This document shows, piece by piece, positions 1 to 11,800 of a DNA stretch of 64,000 nucleotides. Every line of letters begins with the position of its first letter. Positions within the stretch are counted from its first letter, which is position 1. Both the position numbers and the translations under genes were made by a program. The stretch is from Entomortierella parvispora (taxonomy: Eukaryota > Mortierellomycota > Mortierellomycetes > Mortierellales > Mortierellaceae): positions 372,001-436,000 of the forward strand of contig OY752153.1 of assembly GCA_963573315.1 (NCBI GenBank). Reading direction: 5' to 3'. The notes under the pieces were generated by a model. That model searched no databases and was not told the origin of the DNA. It saw only the letters and a program-made list of their open reading frames with translations.

Positions 1-2120
1 TCTTCGCCTCCACTGGACGGACTGTTGGACAAAGGACTTCTGCCGGCTAGACGCATCGTTTCCATCGAAGCTTGGGCATCTGACAAATCATAGCGGTGTG
101 AGGGATCAGTTCCTACAGACTCACTGTCGTAGTATCCACCCAGAGGTGAGAGATAGGAGGACTCTCCAGATGTATGCAGAACTTGTGATTGGAATCGTCC
201 TGGCACGGGTGATTTTGCTGATTGAGGTGAGGAGTCGGTTGCAGGGTCCTTGCGTGGTCGACACACTAGACGCGTGTTTTTGAATTCTCGGTCGTGAAAT
301 CGAAGAACTGCTCTATCAACTGCCTCGTGGCTTGAGTAGTTAACAAATGCGCAATTTGACTTTGCGAGAATGAAAATGCTCTAAGAATTGTGAAAGAGTT
401 TGAGAGTTTGATGCCATATCGTTAGCGCATGTGGCCAAAATAGGGCCTGAGGCTTGCATAATGAACTGTAGGATGGCTTTACCTCGGGAACGTCATGTTG
501 TATATCGCCATCGGCTTCTGTTGGTTCTGCCTCAAAAATGGCCTGCAGCTCAGCCATGGTAGTATCGTTTAGCACATTACCAACCCACATGGCTTTGTCA
601 AGTTCTTTTGGTTTCTTTTGAAGTGTTGGTACGGGATGTCCTCTCCAGCCCTCAGGTCCATGGTAGTAGCCTGGGTATTCTGGAGGGTACATTCCCGGGT
701 TCAAAAATGGTGGTGGTTTGAATCCTGCGGAGCTGTGGTACTGAGGACCTGCGAGGCGGGCTGAGCCCATCGGATGAGAGCCCGTGGGTACTGAAGACTG
801 AGGATGAAAGCCCATGGGTCGACGAGAACTTGGGGAGGAAGGAATCGAGGAGCTGGTCGAGGAATAAAAGGGCAGCGGTATTCCGTATCCGTGGTGTCCA
901 TGTGGTCCAGGGGCTAGGTTTCCTGAGGTGTGCAGTCCACCTGGTCCCTGGCCTTGTGGGCCAGAGAACGGCTTTGGGTGAGGGTGATTGTGACGTAGGA
1001 TGTAGTATGGAGAGGCGGAGCTGGACCTTGCTTGAGGCTGTTGAAAACCTTGATGTTGGTTCTGCGGCTGGTGCTGGCCATGCTGATGTGGGGAGAACGG
1101 TGGCTGGGGTTGTCCAGAATAGGTGTCTGACAAAGAGCTGCCTGGTGGAATTGGCAGAGAGCCCCCTTTTGAGTTATGTGTCTCTGAATGCCGTTCTTGC
1201 AGGGCCTGTTCTTCTTGTCCTGGCTCTCGATGGCTATGGCTCCTTTGTGCTGTTTCGGTGCCCGTTCCCGAGTTTTCGGAGAGATCCCCAGTGGAAGGAG
1301 CAGTTGCGGCGACTGTTTCTGATCCTTGTTCTTCCTCTTCTTCTGCTCCTCCTAGTAGTCCTATTTCCACTCCCACGCCATCTCGCAGAGGTGGCACGCC
1401 CTCAACAGAGTCCGATTCTCTCGTGTCAAGAGTACTGGCGGGATGGTGTGACGTCGATTGATGCGGCCCGATGCGCTTTGGGCGCTCTTGCGACTGGCGA
1501 CGTGCTTCGTTCAGCATAGAGCTGCTGGTGTCGTTGATTGGATTTTTGGGGGATGATGAGGACGAGGGGACCTGCGAGCCAGCCGAGTTCCCTTTTCGAA
1601 GAGCATCTGCGCTTTGCTGATGCCCCTTTATCCGTTCCTCATCTTGACCCAGTTCGGTCCCGCTGACCATGTTGGTCTTGCTTGTCTTCCTCTCGGTGTT
1701 GAGCTCTGTTGTGTCAGTGAAACTCGAGTCTGTGCTGTCAAAGGAAGGGGACGATTCGAGTTGGAGCATATCTGGGGTTGAGATACTCTCAAGTCTCGTT
1801 GCAGGGTGCGTTACGCTCAAGGTTTTGCCGCTGGTTTCTGATATCGATAGCGGAGCGCTTGTAGGGCCATGAATAGGCGCGAGAGAGCCCCCTGTGCCGC
1901 GTGGGAGGTGATGCTGACCGTGGGAGTGAAGATGCTGGGGGTGTGGATGCTGTGGATGCTGTGGATGATGCTGGTGTTGTTGGTGTTGTTGCTGGCGGTG
2001 GTGAAGGTGTTGTAGTGGCGGTGCTTGATCGAAAGGTGGCATTGGGCCCGGGTGATACCCCATTGGGACTTGCTCGCCGTTGGGGCCAATATAGACCGGC
2101 GCTTGATAATATGGGATCAT
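1..2120 (-). CDS. RRM protein, probably RRM-YTH (m6A reader) family, 3' end off the window
   Basis: The first exon (2120-483) encodes about 546 residues of Q/H/P/S-rich, probably disordered sequence that runs into the first half of an RNA-recognition motif (DKAMWVGNVLNDTTMAEL). A 102-nt phase-0 intron (482-381) is removed. The second exon (380 to the edge) completes the RRM with SIFILAKSNCAFVNY (RNP1-like) and RLVCRPR. As I recall, this divergent RNP1 with 'SNCAFVNY' is typical of fungal proteins that carry an RRM followed by a YTH m6A-binding domain. The YTH domain would lie beyond base 1, so family assignment is inference. The ATG at 2120 (MIPYYQAPV) is the first in this frame after an in-frame TAA near 2257. 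A further upstream exon in the Q-rich leader cannot be excluded. Confidence 0.62.
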
Positions 2121-4277
2121 ACCCGGATGTGGAAGTGAAGGATGGGAGGTGAGCTGTAAAGAAGTCGCTTGCAGTCGTTGTCTTAGCAGTGGCTGGTCCG
2201 TTCTGTGTTGTTGTTTTTGCTTTTGTTGTTGTTGCCTTTGTTGCTGTAGTTGCGGTTATGGCTGCTGTTGCTGTTGATGGTCCTCCCGAGTGGATAATCG
2301 TCCATGCGAGTTATAGGCAAGGCCAGGAGAAGCAAGCGGCGAAAGTGCGAGGAAGACAACGGCTTGCTTATGGGCGGCGGAGAAGTGGAGTGGGTTGAGG
2401 TGGCGAGAACTGTGACGGTGAACAAGTACTGAACAAAGGAAGGTGATGCGTTTGAAGGGGTGTGGTCGCAAGGAAGACAGGGACACGGAGACAGACTGGG
2501 TTGGGTGCGGTGTGACGGACACTGGGGTAGACAACGGCGATGACGACGACGACGAGGAGCAGGAGGAGGGGGAGGAGGGGGGGGGAGCAAGGCGGGGCAA
2601 GGAAGGGAGAATGGGCGCGGGAGAAGGAGGAAGAATGAGAGGATAGAGGATAGAGGAAGAGGAAGAGGAAGAGGAAGAGGAAGAGGAAGAGGAGGTGGTG
2701 GGGAAGAACAAGAGGAGAGAGGGCAAAAGAGGAAAGAGACGACAACCGCAGGACGGACGGACAATGATCGTCCTCCTTGTGCGCGGGACAGCGAGGGTTT
2801 TGCAACGGAGGACAAGAATCGTCGTGGCCCTGGGCCTGGTCGCTGTGAGCGCCTGTTTTTTGGTTCTCTGTGTGCTCTTTTGCCTTTTTTTGCCGTGGAT
2901 GGCGGACATCTGCAGTCGTGCTGCTGTAGTGCTGTTCTTGCGTTCTTGCTCTTGCTGCTCTTGTTGCTTCTGTTGTCGGCACCACGAGCCTCTTGTGCCC
3001 CCGTTTGTTTGGGTTACGGTTTGTTTGCTACCGTCCCTGACGTTGTTGCTGTTGCTGTTGCTGTTGCTGCAGCCACCTTTGCTCGCATCCTCGCCTTCGC
3101 CCCGCGTCTGGGGAAACCGTAGTGTCAGGGGTCATTGTTGTCATCCCAATAGTCAGAAGAGGCTTCGGAGGAGGACAAAGGAGCTTCTTGCTCTTTTTGA
3201 CTCCTTCGTGCTCGGCCCACCTGCTGTACCGATGAGTATCTATCACTTCTGTATCGACCTGTTCCTGGCGAGGACAAGAGCCTGTTTGGTTATTCCCATT
3301 CGTGCTGTCATGTCATGACAAGAGTCCAATGCAAGTTTATTAGAAAAAGAAGTTCATTGATTCAATCAGAATGAAGAATGATTGCGGCGTGGCTTCAAGC
3401 AGCAAATGTCCAATAGTCATGAAAGCGAGCCCGGAGGCAGGGGTGTTTAGTATGAGTTGTTTTTCGTTTTATTGATTTGGGAACAATTGGGGGCGGTTGT
3501 GCCTTCCTTTCCTTCCTTTTTTCGTTCGTGTTTGGTCCTTCTGTTCCTGCCTTTCATTTTGCTTCATTTGATCTTTCTGGCTTTATCTGTTGGCGAAATT
3601 TGTGGGTTGGGCGAATTGGAGCAAAGAGAGGGCGGAATAGAGGTCATTGAGTTGGTCATGTTGTGCTTGGCTTGTTGTCCTCACTGCGGTGGTGTCTGCG
3701 ACAGGAGCATAGTTGAGATCGCAGGCACCGACCAAAGTTGGAGTTTTCAACAAGAAAAGATAAAAAAAAGGGAGCAGGAAGAAAAAAAACGTGAAGGTGA
3801 GTCGAGACAGGGAGAGACCGGAAGATATGAGGCAAAAGAGATACGGGGTAACAGGAACGCGGCAACAAGTGATAAAAAAACAGAAGCAATAAGACAACAC
3901 AGCAATGGGAGTTAAAAGATGGGAAGGCAGGAAAAACGGTCATTATAGCACAAAGGAGCCATTTCCTCTTCTGCTTTGGATTCAAAGCCAGGCAAGACTT
4001 TGATCCTTGGCAAACGGGTTTCGTCAAAAAGGCAAAAGAATGGGGGCGCCAGAATAGATATCAAAACATGGCCTCCCCCCTCTCTTTCCTTGAGAGTCGG
4101 TCCTTTGTCGAGAAAAAAAAATGTTTCCAAGGCGTTCAACTCGTCAATGCCAATCATCCTCAAGGCTGGTACCTAGTAACAACAAAGAGGAGTGAGTTTA
4201 GTTTCTGTCGATACATGAGGACACCTTTCCAAAAAAGAGTTGACAAGTCAGACGCTCAGGCTGTTGCTGACGATAGC
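2121..4277. other. Intergenic: long leader/promoter of the RRM gene; no supported gene
   Basis: The long open frames here are low-complexity artefacts (CT/GA-rich, (TTGCTG)n at about 3046-3070). No domain or splice structure is convincing in either strand. The stretch probably holds the 5' leader and promoter of the RRM gene and the 3' flank of the CK1 gene. Confidence 0.5.
2653..2693. repeat. (GAGGAA)n hexanucleotide microsatellite
   Basis: About seven uninterrupted copies of a six-base purine unit lie in the presumed leader/promoter of the minus-strand RRM gene. It lies within a longer purine-rich tract (about 2520-2720). Confidence 0.8.
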
Positions 4278-4780
4278 TTACATGCGGTCTGCCTGATTTA
4301 CTCGGGGATCGTTGCCCTGGTCTTGGCTCTGAGCCATGGACTGCATTGGGGGTGCCACTTGCAAGCGGCGACGGGGCTGCGAATCCAAGACTACGATAGG
4401 AGGTGGAGCCGGTCGGTCGTAGCGGACGGTGTTCTGCTGCATCGGCTGCTGATGCTGTTGCTGAGGAGTGTACAGAGTGTTATATTTCTATGGTTCCCAA
4501 GGCAGTAAAGAGTCAGTCTTGGAACGACATTGCAAAATTGCGTATTAATAAACGGACAGCATTTAGCAGTTGTGGTCCCGTACCTGCTCCTGTGGTGGGG
4601 GTAGTGGCTGGTGCTGCTGCTGAGTCGGAGCATCATTCATGGCCATCTGCTGACTGCGAGTTCCTTCCTTTTCCTAATGACGAGAAATGAGTTAATATTA
4701 GCGTCTGGTGCTTTTCTCGGACATACCCACATCGTCTTCAACCAACAAGCGCCTTTGAAGCTTACATATTTGTAAATGGT

Positions 4781-4813
<33 letters not shown>

Positions 4814-6452
4814 ACGAACAAAGAGGTCGCGGAAGAGCTTACGAAGGTAAGAATAATCGGGCTTGTCATCGAAACGAAGGGAGCGAACATAGTTGAGGTA
4901 GATCGAAAACTCTTGTGGGAAGCCCCGGCAGAGAATATCTGTGGATGTAGTCATCTTCTTTTCCATGATGCGATCGTACTTTTGTTTCTTGGTCGCTGCT
5001 TTCAATCCTTGCCATGGAAGTGATCCTCTGCAAAAGTACATCATCACATACGACAATGATTCCAAATCATCGCGACGAGATTGCTCTAGAGCAGTAGCCG
5101 AAAATGCATGTCAGTAACTCCTCGAGTCAGGAAGACAGGGTCCATTCCAATGCAAGCCAGATGTCCGTAACAAAAAATACATACCCACTCCAAGATGGGT
5201 GTTGATACTGGCGTAACGGGCGGTTCCTGTCAAGTTCTTGTTTTCCCTGTAGGGGATGTGAAGGTGACTCTTTGGGTCACGGTACTTCTTTGCCAGGCCG
5301 AAATCAATGACATAGACTTGGTTGCCACGCTTGCCAATGCCCATCAGGAAGTTGTCAGGCTTGATATCGCGATGAATGAAGTTCTTAGAGTGGATATATT
5401 CGATGCGGGAAATCTAAACGTAGGATAAAACGCAAGAGTGGCACATACCAAATAGCAATTAGGTCAGGTTCTGGAGAAAATGTCCTTCAAATATATCAGG
5501 CCATAATAGGCGAGTGGTTACCAATTGATCAGCAAGCAAGAGTACTGTCTTCAGTGAAAACTTCCTGCTGCAGAAGTTGAACAAGTCCTCCAAACTGGGT
5601 CCAAGTAAATCCATCACCATGGCGTTATAGTCACATTCCGTTCCGAACCAGCGAATAAAAGGGATGCCGATACCACCGGCCAACGTCTTGTACACTCGTG
5701 CTTCGTATTCCAGCTGTGGATGTTTTGCTTTGATAGACTCCAGTTTGATGGCGACTTCTTCACCATTAACGATACTTGTGCCTAGAAAAGAAGATCCAAA
5801 AAATGATAGTTAGTTCAAACGGACCTTGATCGGCTCCTTTCCATCCAAGAATGTGAGCCAGGAGGTATCCGTGACGGGATTGCAGACAGCTCAGTCAATA
5901 AAAGAAAAAAAAAGACCAGCACGATTGCGTTGCGTGGTCCATCTGAGCCATTTGTATGTCAATTTATGAGCCACGACAGTGCGCTCAAAGTATGACCATC
6001 GAGCGAAACATATGGAGCTTCCAGCTGAGCCATGCATATGTGCAGGCCGGCATTGGTAAATTTCAATAAAGAGCGCGCAGAAAATATCATGAAAGGATAC
6101 ACCGGTACGGCATCGTCCGATGTCCGCAGGTAAGTCGGACACAAAGCAGCCTTGAGCGTTGGCAGCGGTCGAAAAAGGTGGATGGATGATTTCAAACAAT
6201 GCATAGATGAGGGTCCAGATGCGTTACGTATGCACCATGGCTGTGCCAAGCTGCCGATGGAGTGGGCCGTCAGCTGTCCAGAGCAAAGACAAGGCCGAAA
6301 ATGGAATGAAGTGGGCAGAAACACATGCGGGGCATCAAAGGCTGTTGTGGAGGGAAGAGAGAAAACTTACCGAGATAGATGTCTCCAAAGGAGCCAGAGC
6401 CAATCTTGCGGCCGATTCTGTACTTGTTTCCTACTCGCAGTTCCATGGTCAT
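4278..6452 (-). CDS. Casein kinase 1 (Hrr25/CK1-delta type), 6 exons
   Basis: Exons 6452-6371, 5781-5522, 5413-5185, 5085-4766, 4673-4584 and 4487-4278 join to 396 aa. The kinase begins [20 protein letters not shown] with the glycine loop [11 protein letters not shown]. It continues through VAIKLES (catalytic Lys), the catalytic loop [19 protein letters not shown] and [14 protein letters not shown], which replaces the usual APE region and marks CK1. The last two exons encode a Q/P-rich regulatory tail, as in other CK1 proteins. The acceptor of exon 6 could instead be at 4460. The start is placed at MTMELRV; an in-frame ATG at 6560 would add 36 residues. CK1 is a Ser/Thr kinase with roles in ribosome maturation, trafficking and cell-cycle control. 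The first intron is 589 nt, far longer than the others (92-123 nt). Confidence 0.95.
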
Positions 6453-8831
6453 TGGTTCAGAGTCGTGATGAGGCGCGGAAAGAGGCGGCGCAACTGATAG
6501 GGGGCTGTTGTTGCCGGTATAGAGAGTGTTGCAGTTGGGCCGTATGAGGGGGCGATTCAATCAGAGAGTCAGCTAAGGAGGTCCAAAGAAGGATTAGGAT
6601 CAGACGGGGTGAATCAGCAAAGAGGATGGATGGGAAAGGATGGGAGAGAGGGTGGGGGAGAGGGATGAGGAGAAGGAAAAGAGGCGGTTTGTCGCAAAAG
6701 GATGAGCAGCAAAAGACTTTTGCAGGCGATGACAGCGCAGAGAGCGAAAAAAAGGAGAGAAAAATCAACGAGAAGAACCAAAAAAAAAACCACTCTCTGG
6801 CTCGTATCCATGCTCCAATCCATATGTCCATGTCCAAACCCACCCTTTTTGTTGAGGAAGCAGAGGGAGCAAAGCCAAAGACGACGGTCAGGGCTTCTCG
6901 CAAGGCGAGCAAGCGACAGGACAGGCGGGGTCGAGCCATGCTCAGGAGGAGCAGCAGAGGGTCCATGCCCCATTTGTTTCGACTCTGTGTCCCTGGGGGA
7001 GCAAGAGCGATCTGAAAGAGCCGCCAAGGATATTATGATTGAGAACCACAGAAGGTGAGCAAAGGGACGGGTCCAGGGAAGGTCACACACTTTTCTTTCT
7101 TTGCATGATGGTCTGCACCGAATGATATAACCAGGCGTCCCTTCATCTTGTTTTTGCCACCTCTTTTTTTGGAGTCAACGCCAACTGCCAACAACGCCAA
7201 TATTGGGCAATGGAGGGAGATGTGGCAATGGAATAAAAATATATCATGGCCGCGTCAGGAAAGGAACAAACGGAGCACACAAGGGGAAGGACACAAAGAA
7301 AAGAGGAAGGGAAAGGGAAACGGAATGGGAGGAGGTCCCAAGGTAAGAAGGAGGCGAGGGCAGCCTCTTCAACTGTCGCCCAGCCTTTCGGGTTTGATAG
7401 CTTGGAGGTCGCAGGTGGCCATGGCCATAAATTATCACCATCCACTCTCCCTCCCAAAACAAACACACAGCCGTGGAGAAGCGCAAAGTGGAGTGCAGTG
7501 GAGGATGGAGGTCGACAGGGCGGGCAAGAGAGGGCGTGGTGGGCCAATGAGCGATCAGCTGATCGCTTCCTTCGGTATGCCCCCTTCATCCCCTTGCTTC
7601 ATTCTCCTTATGCATTTGCGCAAGCTGACCGAGTCGTTCATCCAACCATCCAGCCATCCCACCAAACTAAACCCACCAATACAACACCATTGCGGTCAAA
7701 GTCGGGGTTACCATCATTCAGTCGAGTATTTGGGGCCCCCTTACATCAAGGACCGGGAGAGAGCCAGCCCGCCCACATCCACAAGAGCCAACAAAATAGT
7801 TTTGAACAAAAAGAAACCGCATTAAACACAAAAATGAAAACGCGCGAAACCGCCATAGGGACGTCACTGACTGCATTACATGCAGACAGACAGATGAGGG
7901 ATTAAAAAAAATGGACATGGATGGTTGGGCTGCCTCTACTCGGGGGCTCGACTTTGGGACCAGTGCAGAGGCTGGCTGGGCGATCACTTGGACCACAGAG
8001 CCCTGCCCATGGGTGGTAAAAAGGAATAACACACATAAAAGACCCTGGTTAGTGACCTACTGTTGGTTATTGGCTGAGGAAGCGATGGAGAAAATTCAGA
8101 TGGGGTCGGGGACAAGGATGTTATGAAAAGGGGCGAAGATGACGAAGGGTGAGGAGATGAAGACAAGGAGGAAGAAGGAGGAGCAGGAGGAGAAGGAGGA
8201 GGAGGAGAAGAGATGATGGCAGGCAGAGGACAGACTGAGGCGAGATGAGAAGTGAACGGAGGGTCTCTCTGCCTGTCTGGCCGTCCAGCCAAATGTGTCC
8301 TTATCACTGTATTTTGGAATCATCGTATTTGTTGCGTATGATCACCGCTGTCGCAGAGAATCCTGTTTTGTAAACAGCGGGACTGCGTTTCAAGCATGGC
8401 CTTTTTTCTTTTTTTTTGTCGAAGAGAGGGCTCAAGAAGAAATGCATAGAAAGTAAAGTGATATGTGAACGAGGACCGCTTCCTTTTTTTTTTTTTTTTT
8501 TTTTTTTTTCTTTTCTCTTTGTCCCTTCTCCCTCGCTTTCATCCTTTCGCCTCATTTCTTTTTCTGACCTCTTCTTCGGCAGCCTGATCATCGACCCCTC
8601 CCTCGATTTACTCCCTTGCTAAGAAGACTTTCGAAAAGATCTCCACCCTTTGTCTCAACCATCCTTTTTTTTTTGTTTTGCAATTGCCTCCACCTCTGCA
8701 TCTCAGCGTCGCATCGCATCGCATATACATTCTTTTTCTCGCCATTTACTTTTCAACATCTACAAAGACTTTGGCTATTCGTACCAGGGCCTTTCCAAAC
8801 TTCACCTCCTCCAATAATATCTTTAACTATC
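6453..8831. other. Divergent intergenic region between CK1 and RRP5
   Basis: This 2.4-kb stretch must hold the two divergent promoters and long 5' leaders. It contains purine-rich tracts (about 6640-6800, 8150-8210) and a T-tract of about 27 bases at 8483-8509, possibly nucleosome-excluding, about 320 bp before the RRP5 start. I see no convincing coding region; the frames are broken and low-complexity. Confidence 0.5.
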
Positions 8832-11800
8832 ATGTCGTCAACAAAAGAGTTCAAGGCTCCCGTGACAAAGCGGAAGCAAAAAGAAGAGGAGGACTTCCCC
8901 CGTGGCGGTGCCTCGGGACTTACCCCTCTCGAATACAAGGAGGTCGCTCACCAGGCCGACTCTTCTCTTTTCTCTGTATGTAGTTACTGCTGCAAAGTGC
9001 ATCGTGCTTGAGGCCGGAAGCTTCTGAAACTAACAGGCATGCGAGAACTATTAGGAACCTGGCAAGACCTCTACTTCCGAGGGTGGGGAGCCTCTCAAGA
9101 AGAAGCGCAAGCCCACCAAAAAGCCCGTCAGCAATGTTACAAACTTTGAAAACACCTTTGATAAGAAACAGCTCAACGTCGAGATTCTGTCCTTCAAGGT
9201 ATGTTGAGAGCGTTAGATAGATCATCTGAGTCGAGGCTTAAAGCACTGGTTATGGGTTGCTCACCTACCGATCATCGTCTCTCTATTTCCCTTACATCTT
9301 AGCGTCTCACGGAGGGAACCAAAGTTCTCGGATGCATCAGCGGAATTGGACGATCTCGCGATAATGACCTTCCCGAGTTGATCGTTGCCCTCCCCAACAA
9401 CCTTACCGGATACGTTAATATCTCTGAAATTTCTGACGAATTGATTCAGAACGCTGGCGATAGCCTTCCTGATCTCAGCACCATGTTTTTCGTTGGTCAA
9501 TGGGTTCAATGCGTCATCATTGGACTGCAACACGGAGCTACTGGAGGAACTGCTGCCTCAGGAACTGACAAGCACAGACGTAAAGTTGACTTGAGCATGA
9601 AGCCCTTCATTGTCAATGCCGGTGTTAAGCCCGCTGATATTGCCGCTGGCACTGTAAGAACTAGAATGTGTATGAAGAAATGACTGTTGAATTTAAGCAG
9701 ATCTTAACGGTTGTCTTCATTCTTCTCTAGATCATTACTGGAGCTGTTCAGAGCGTTGAAGATCACGGTTATATTGTGTCCCTTGGAATGAATGGAATGC
9801 ACGGATTCCTTAAGAACTCAGAGGCAAAGATGTATCAGCGTATTAAGAACAACGACAAGCCCTTGTCCGAGGGTCAAGTTCTGGTGTTCAGCGTCGTTAC
9901 GGTTGATGGAAACAAGAAGACAGTCCAGCTAACAGTGGATGCTATGAAGGTGTCCAAGGCGTTGGTAGGTGGCTCCTCTAATAACATCAAGAGTGGACAT
10001 AGGCTCAAAGTCAGACTTTTAATCTTACATCTGTCTTTCATTCTTAGCTTGGCGACAAATTCGCATACTCAGAAATCAGCTCCATCATGCCTGGAAATGT
10101 CATTGAGGCTCATATAACTGGAATTCAGGACATTGGCGTCCTCTGCAAGTTTATGGGTCACTTTGATGCCACCATCGACTATTTCCACACCTCCAAGGGC
10201 TTGATCACTTCCAAGAAGGACTTGGAAGAGACCTTCAAGATCAATGACAAGGTTCGCGCCAGAGTGTTGTACATTGATCTTGCTAGTACGCCTACCAGAA
10301 TTGGACTCTCAAACGCCAAACACGTCATGGGATTGACTCAGCCTAACACGACCGAGGAGCAAATCGGCGCCAAAGTCTACCCTGGAAATGCTATCCCAGT
10401 TGGAAAGACTTTTAATGCTATTACTGTGAAGCGTGTTGATCCTCGTCATGGACTCTTGTGCACAATCGATGGCACCGATATTCCTGGATACATCCATATT
10501 TCACGTGTTTCTGATGAGCATCTCGCCACCATTTCAGCCACTGGAAAGCATCGTGTGGACTCTACCCATCGTGGAGTTGTTCTGGGATATGACCCCGTCG
10601 ATGGTTTATTCCAGCTGAGCTTGCAGCAGGCCATGTTGGATGAGCCTTTCTTGCGTGTGGAGGATATCGAGGTTGGATCCGTTCTCAAGGGCACTGTTTT
10701 CAAGAAGACCGATAAAGGGGTTGTGGTTCAGTTGACAAAGACCATTCGTGGCTTCGTTCCCCTGATTCACTGCGTAGACTCTGTCATTACCAGCAGCACC
10801 AAGAAGCACGTAGATGAAAAGTTCCAAGAGGGCAAGCCTGTCAAGTGCAGAGTCCTCTCGACCGATCCTGTAGAGGGCAAGGTTACATTGACCTGTAAGG
10901 GTACTTTAATCACCAGCAAGAACCCTATCATTACGTCGTTTAACGACGTCACCCCTGGCACTCTTTCCGAGGGAGTGATCCTCAAGACAAACGCTCATGG
11001 ATGCATTGTCTCTTTTTACAACAACATCAAGGCTTTCGCCCACATTTCTGAACTTCAGGAGGCCCATGTCACCAACCTTAACGTGTTCCAACCCGGTCAG
11101 GTCAAGACATGCCGAGTATTGGAAGTTAACCCCGAAGCCCAGACTATGAAGGTTTCGTTCAAGGTAGGAATTCTCCTTTGTATATATGTTTGATAAGATG
11201 AAAGTAATCTCGGCATATATGTGCAGGACACTGATCGACTTCCTTGTTCAATAGAAATCGTCCGAGATCGACCTCAGTAACATCCCCATTGGATCGCTCC
11301 AGAAAGGAAAGATTGTTACTATCAAGAAAGATATTATTCACATCACCTTGAAACCCTCAGAAGTGAAAGCAGTCCTCCCTGTTGGTCACCTCTCTGACCA
11401 TCTCGGCGAGCAGGCCGATCGAGTCTACAGGAGCTTGAAGGAGGGTATGGTTCTCTCCGACCTTGTTGTTCTCAACAAGGATGATACTCGTGGTTCTGTC
11501 CTGGTTAGCAAGAAGCCTCTTTTGGTACTTGCTGCAAGAGAGAACAAGTTGGTCACAGAGCGCAAGCAGGTCAAGGTCGACCAGATTTACCCCGCCTCGG
11601 TGCGCCAGGTGGCTACTTTCGGCGTCTTCGTGGAGTTTTGCGGTGGTGTTGATGCCTTGGCCCTCAAGAGCGGATTGTCCGACATGTCGGATACGACCTT
11701 TGTCAAGGACCAGTCCATTTTGGTCAAGGTCACCAAGATCGATCCCGCCGATGGCAAGATTCAAGTGACCTTGAAGCCTTCCGAGATTGGATATGATGGT

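Noticed and set aside
2183-2985. Overlapping long minus-strand frames upstream of the RRM gene
   Set aside because: They translate to S/P/L low-complexity sequence from CT-rich DNA, with no conserved motif.
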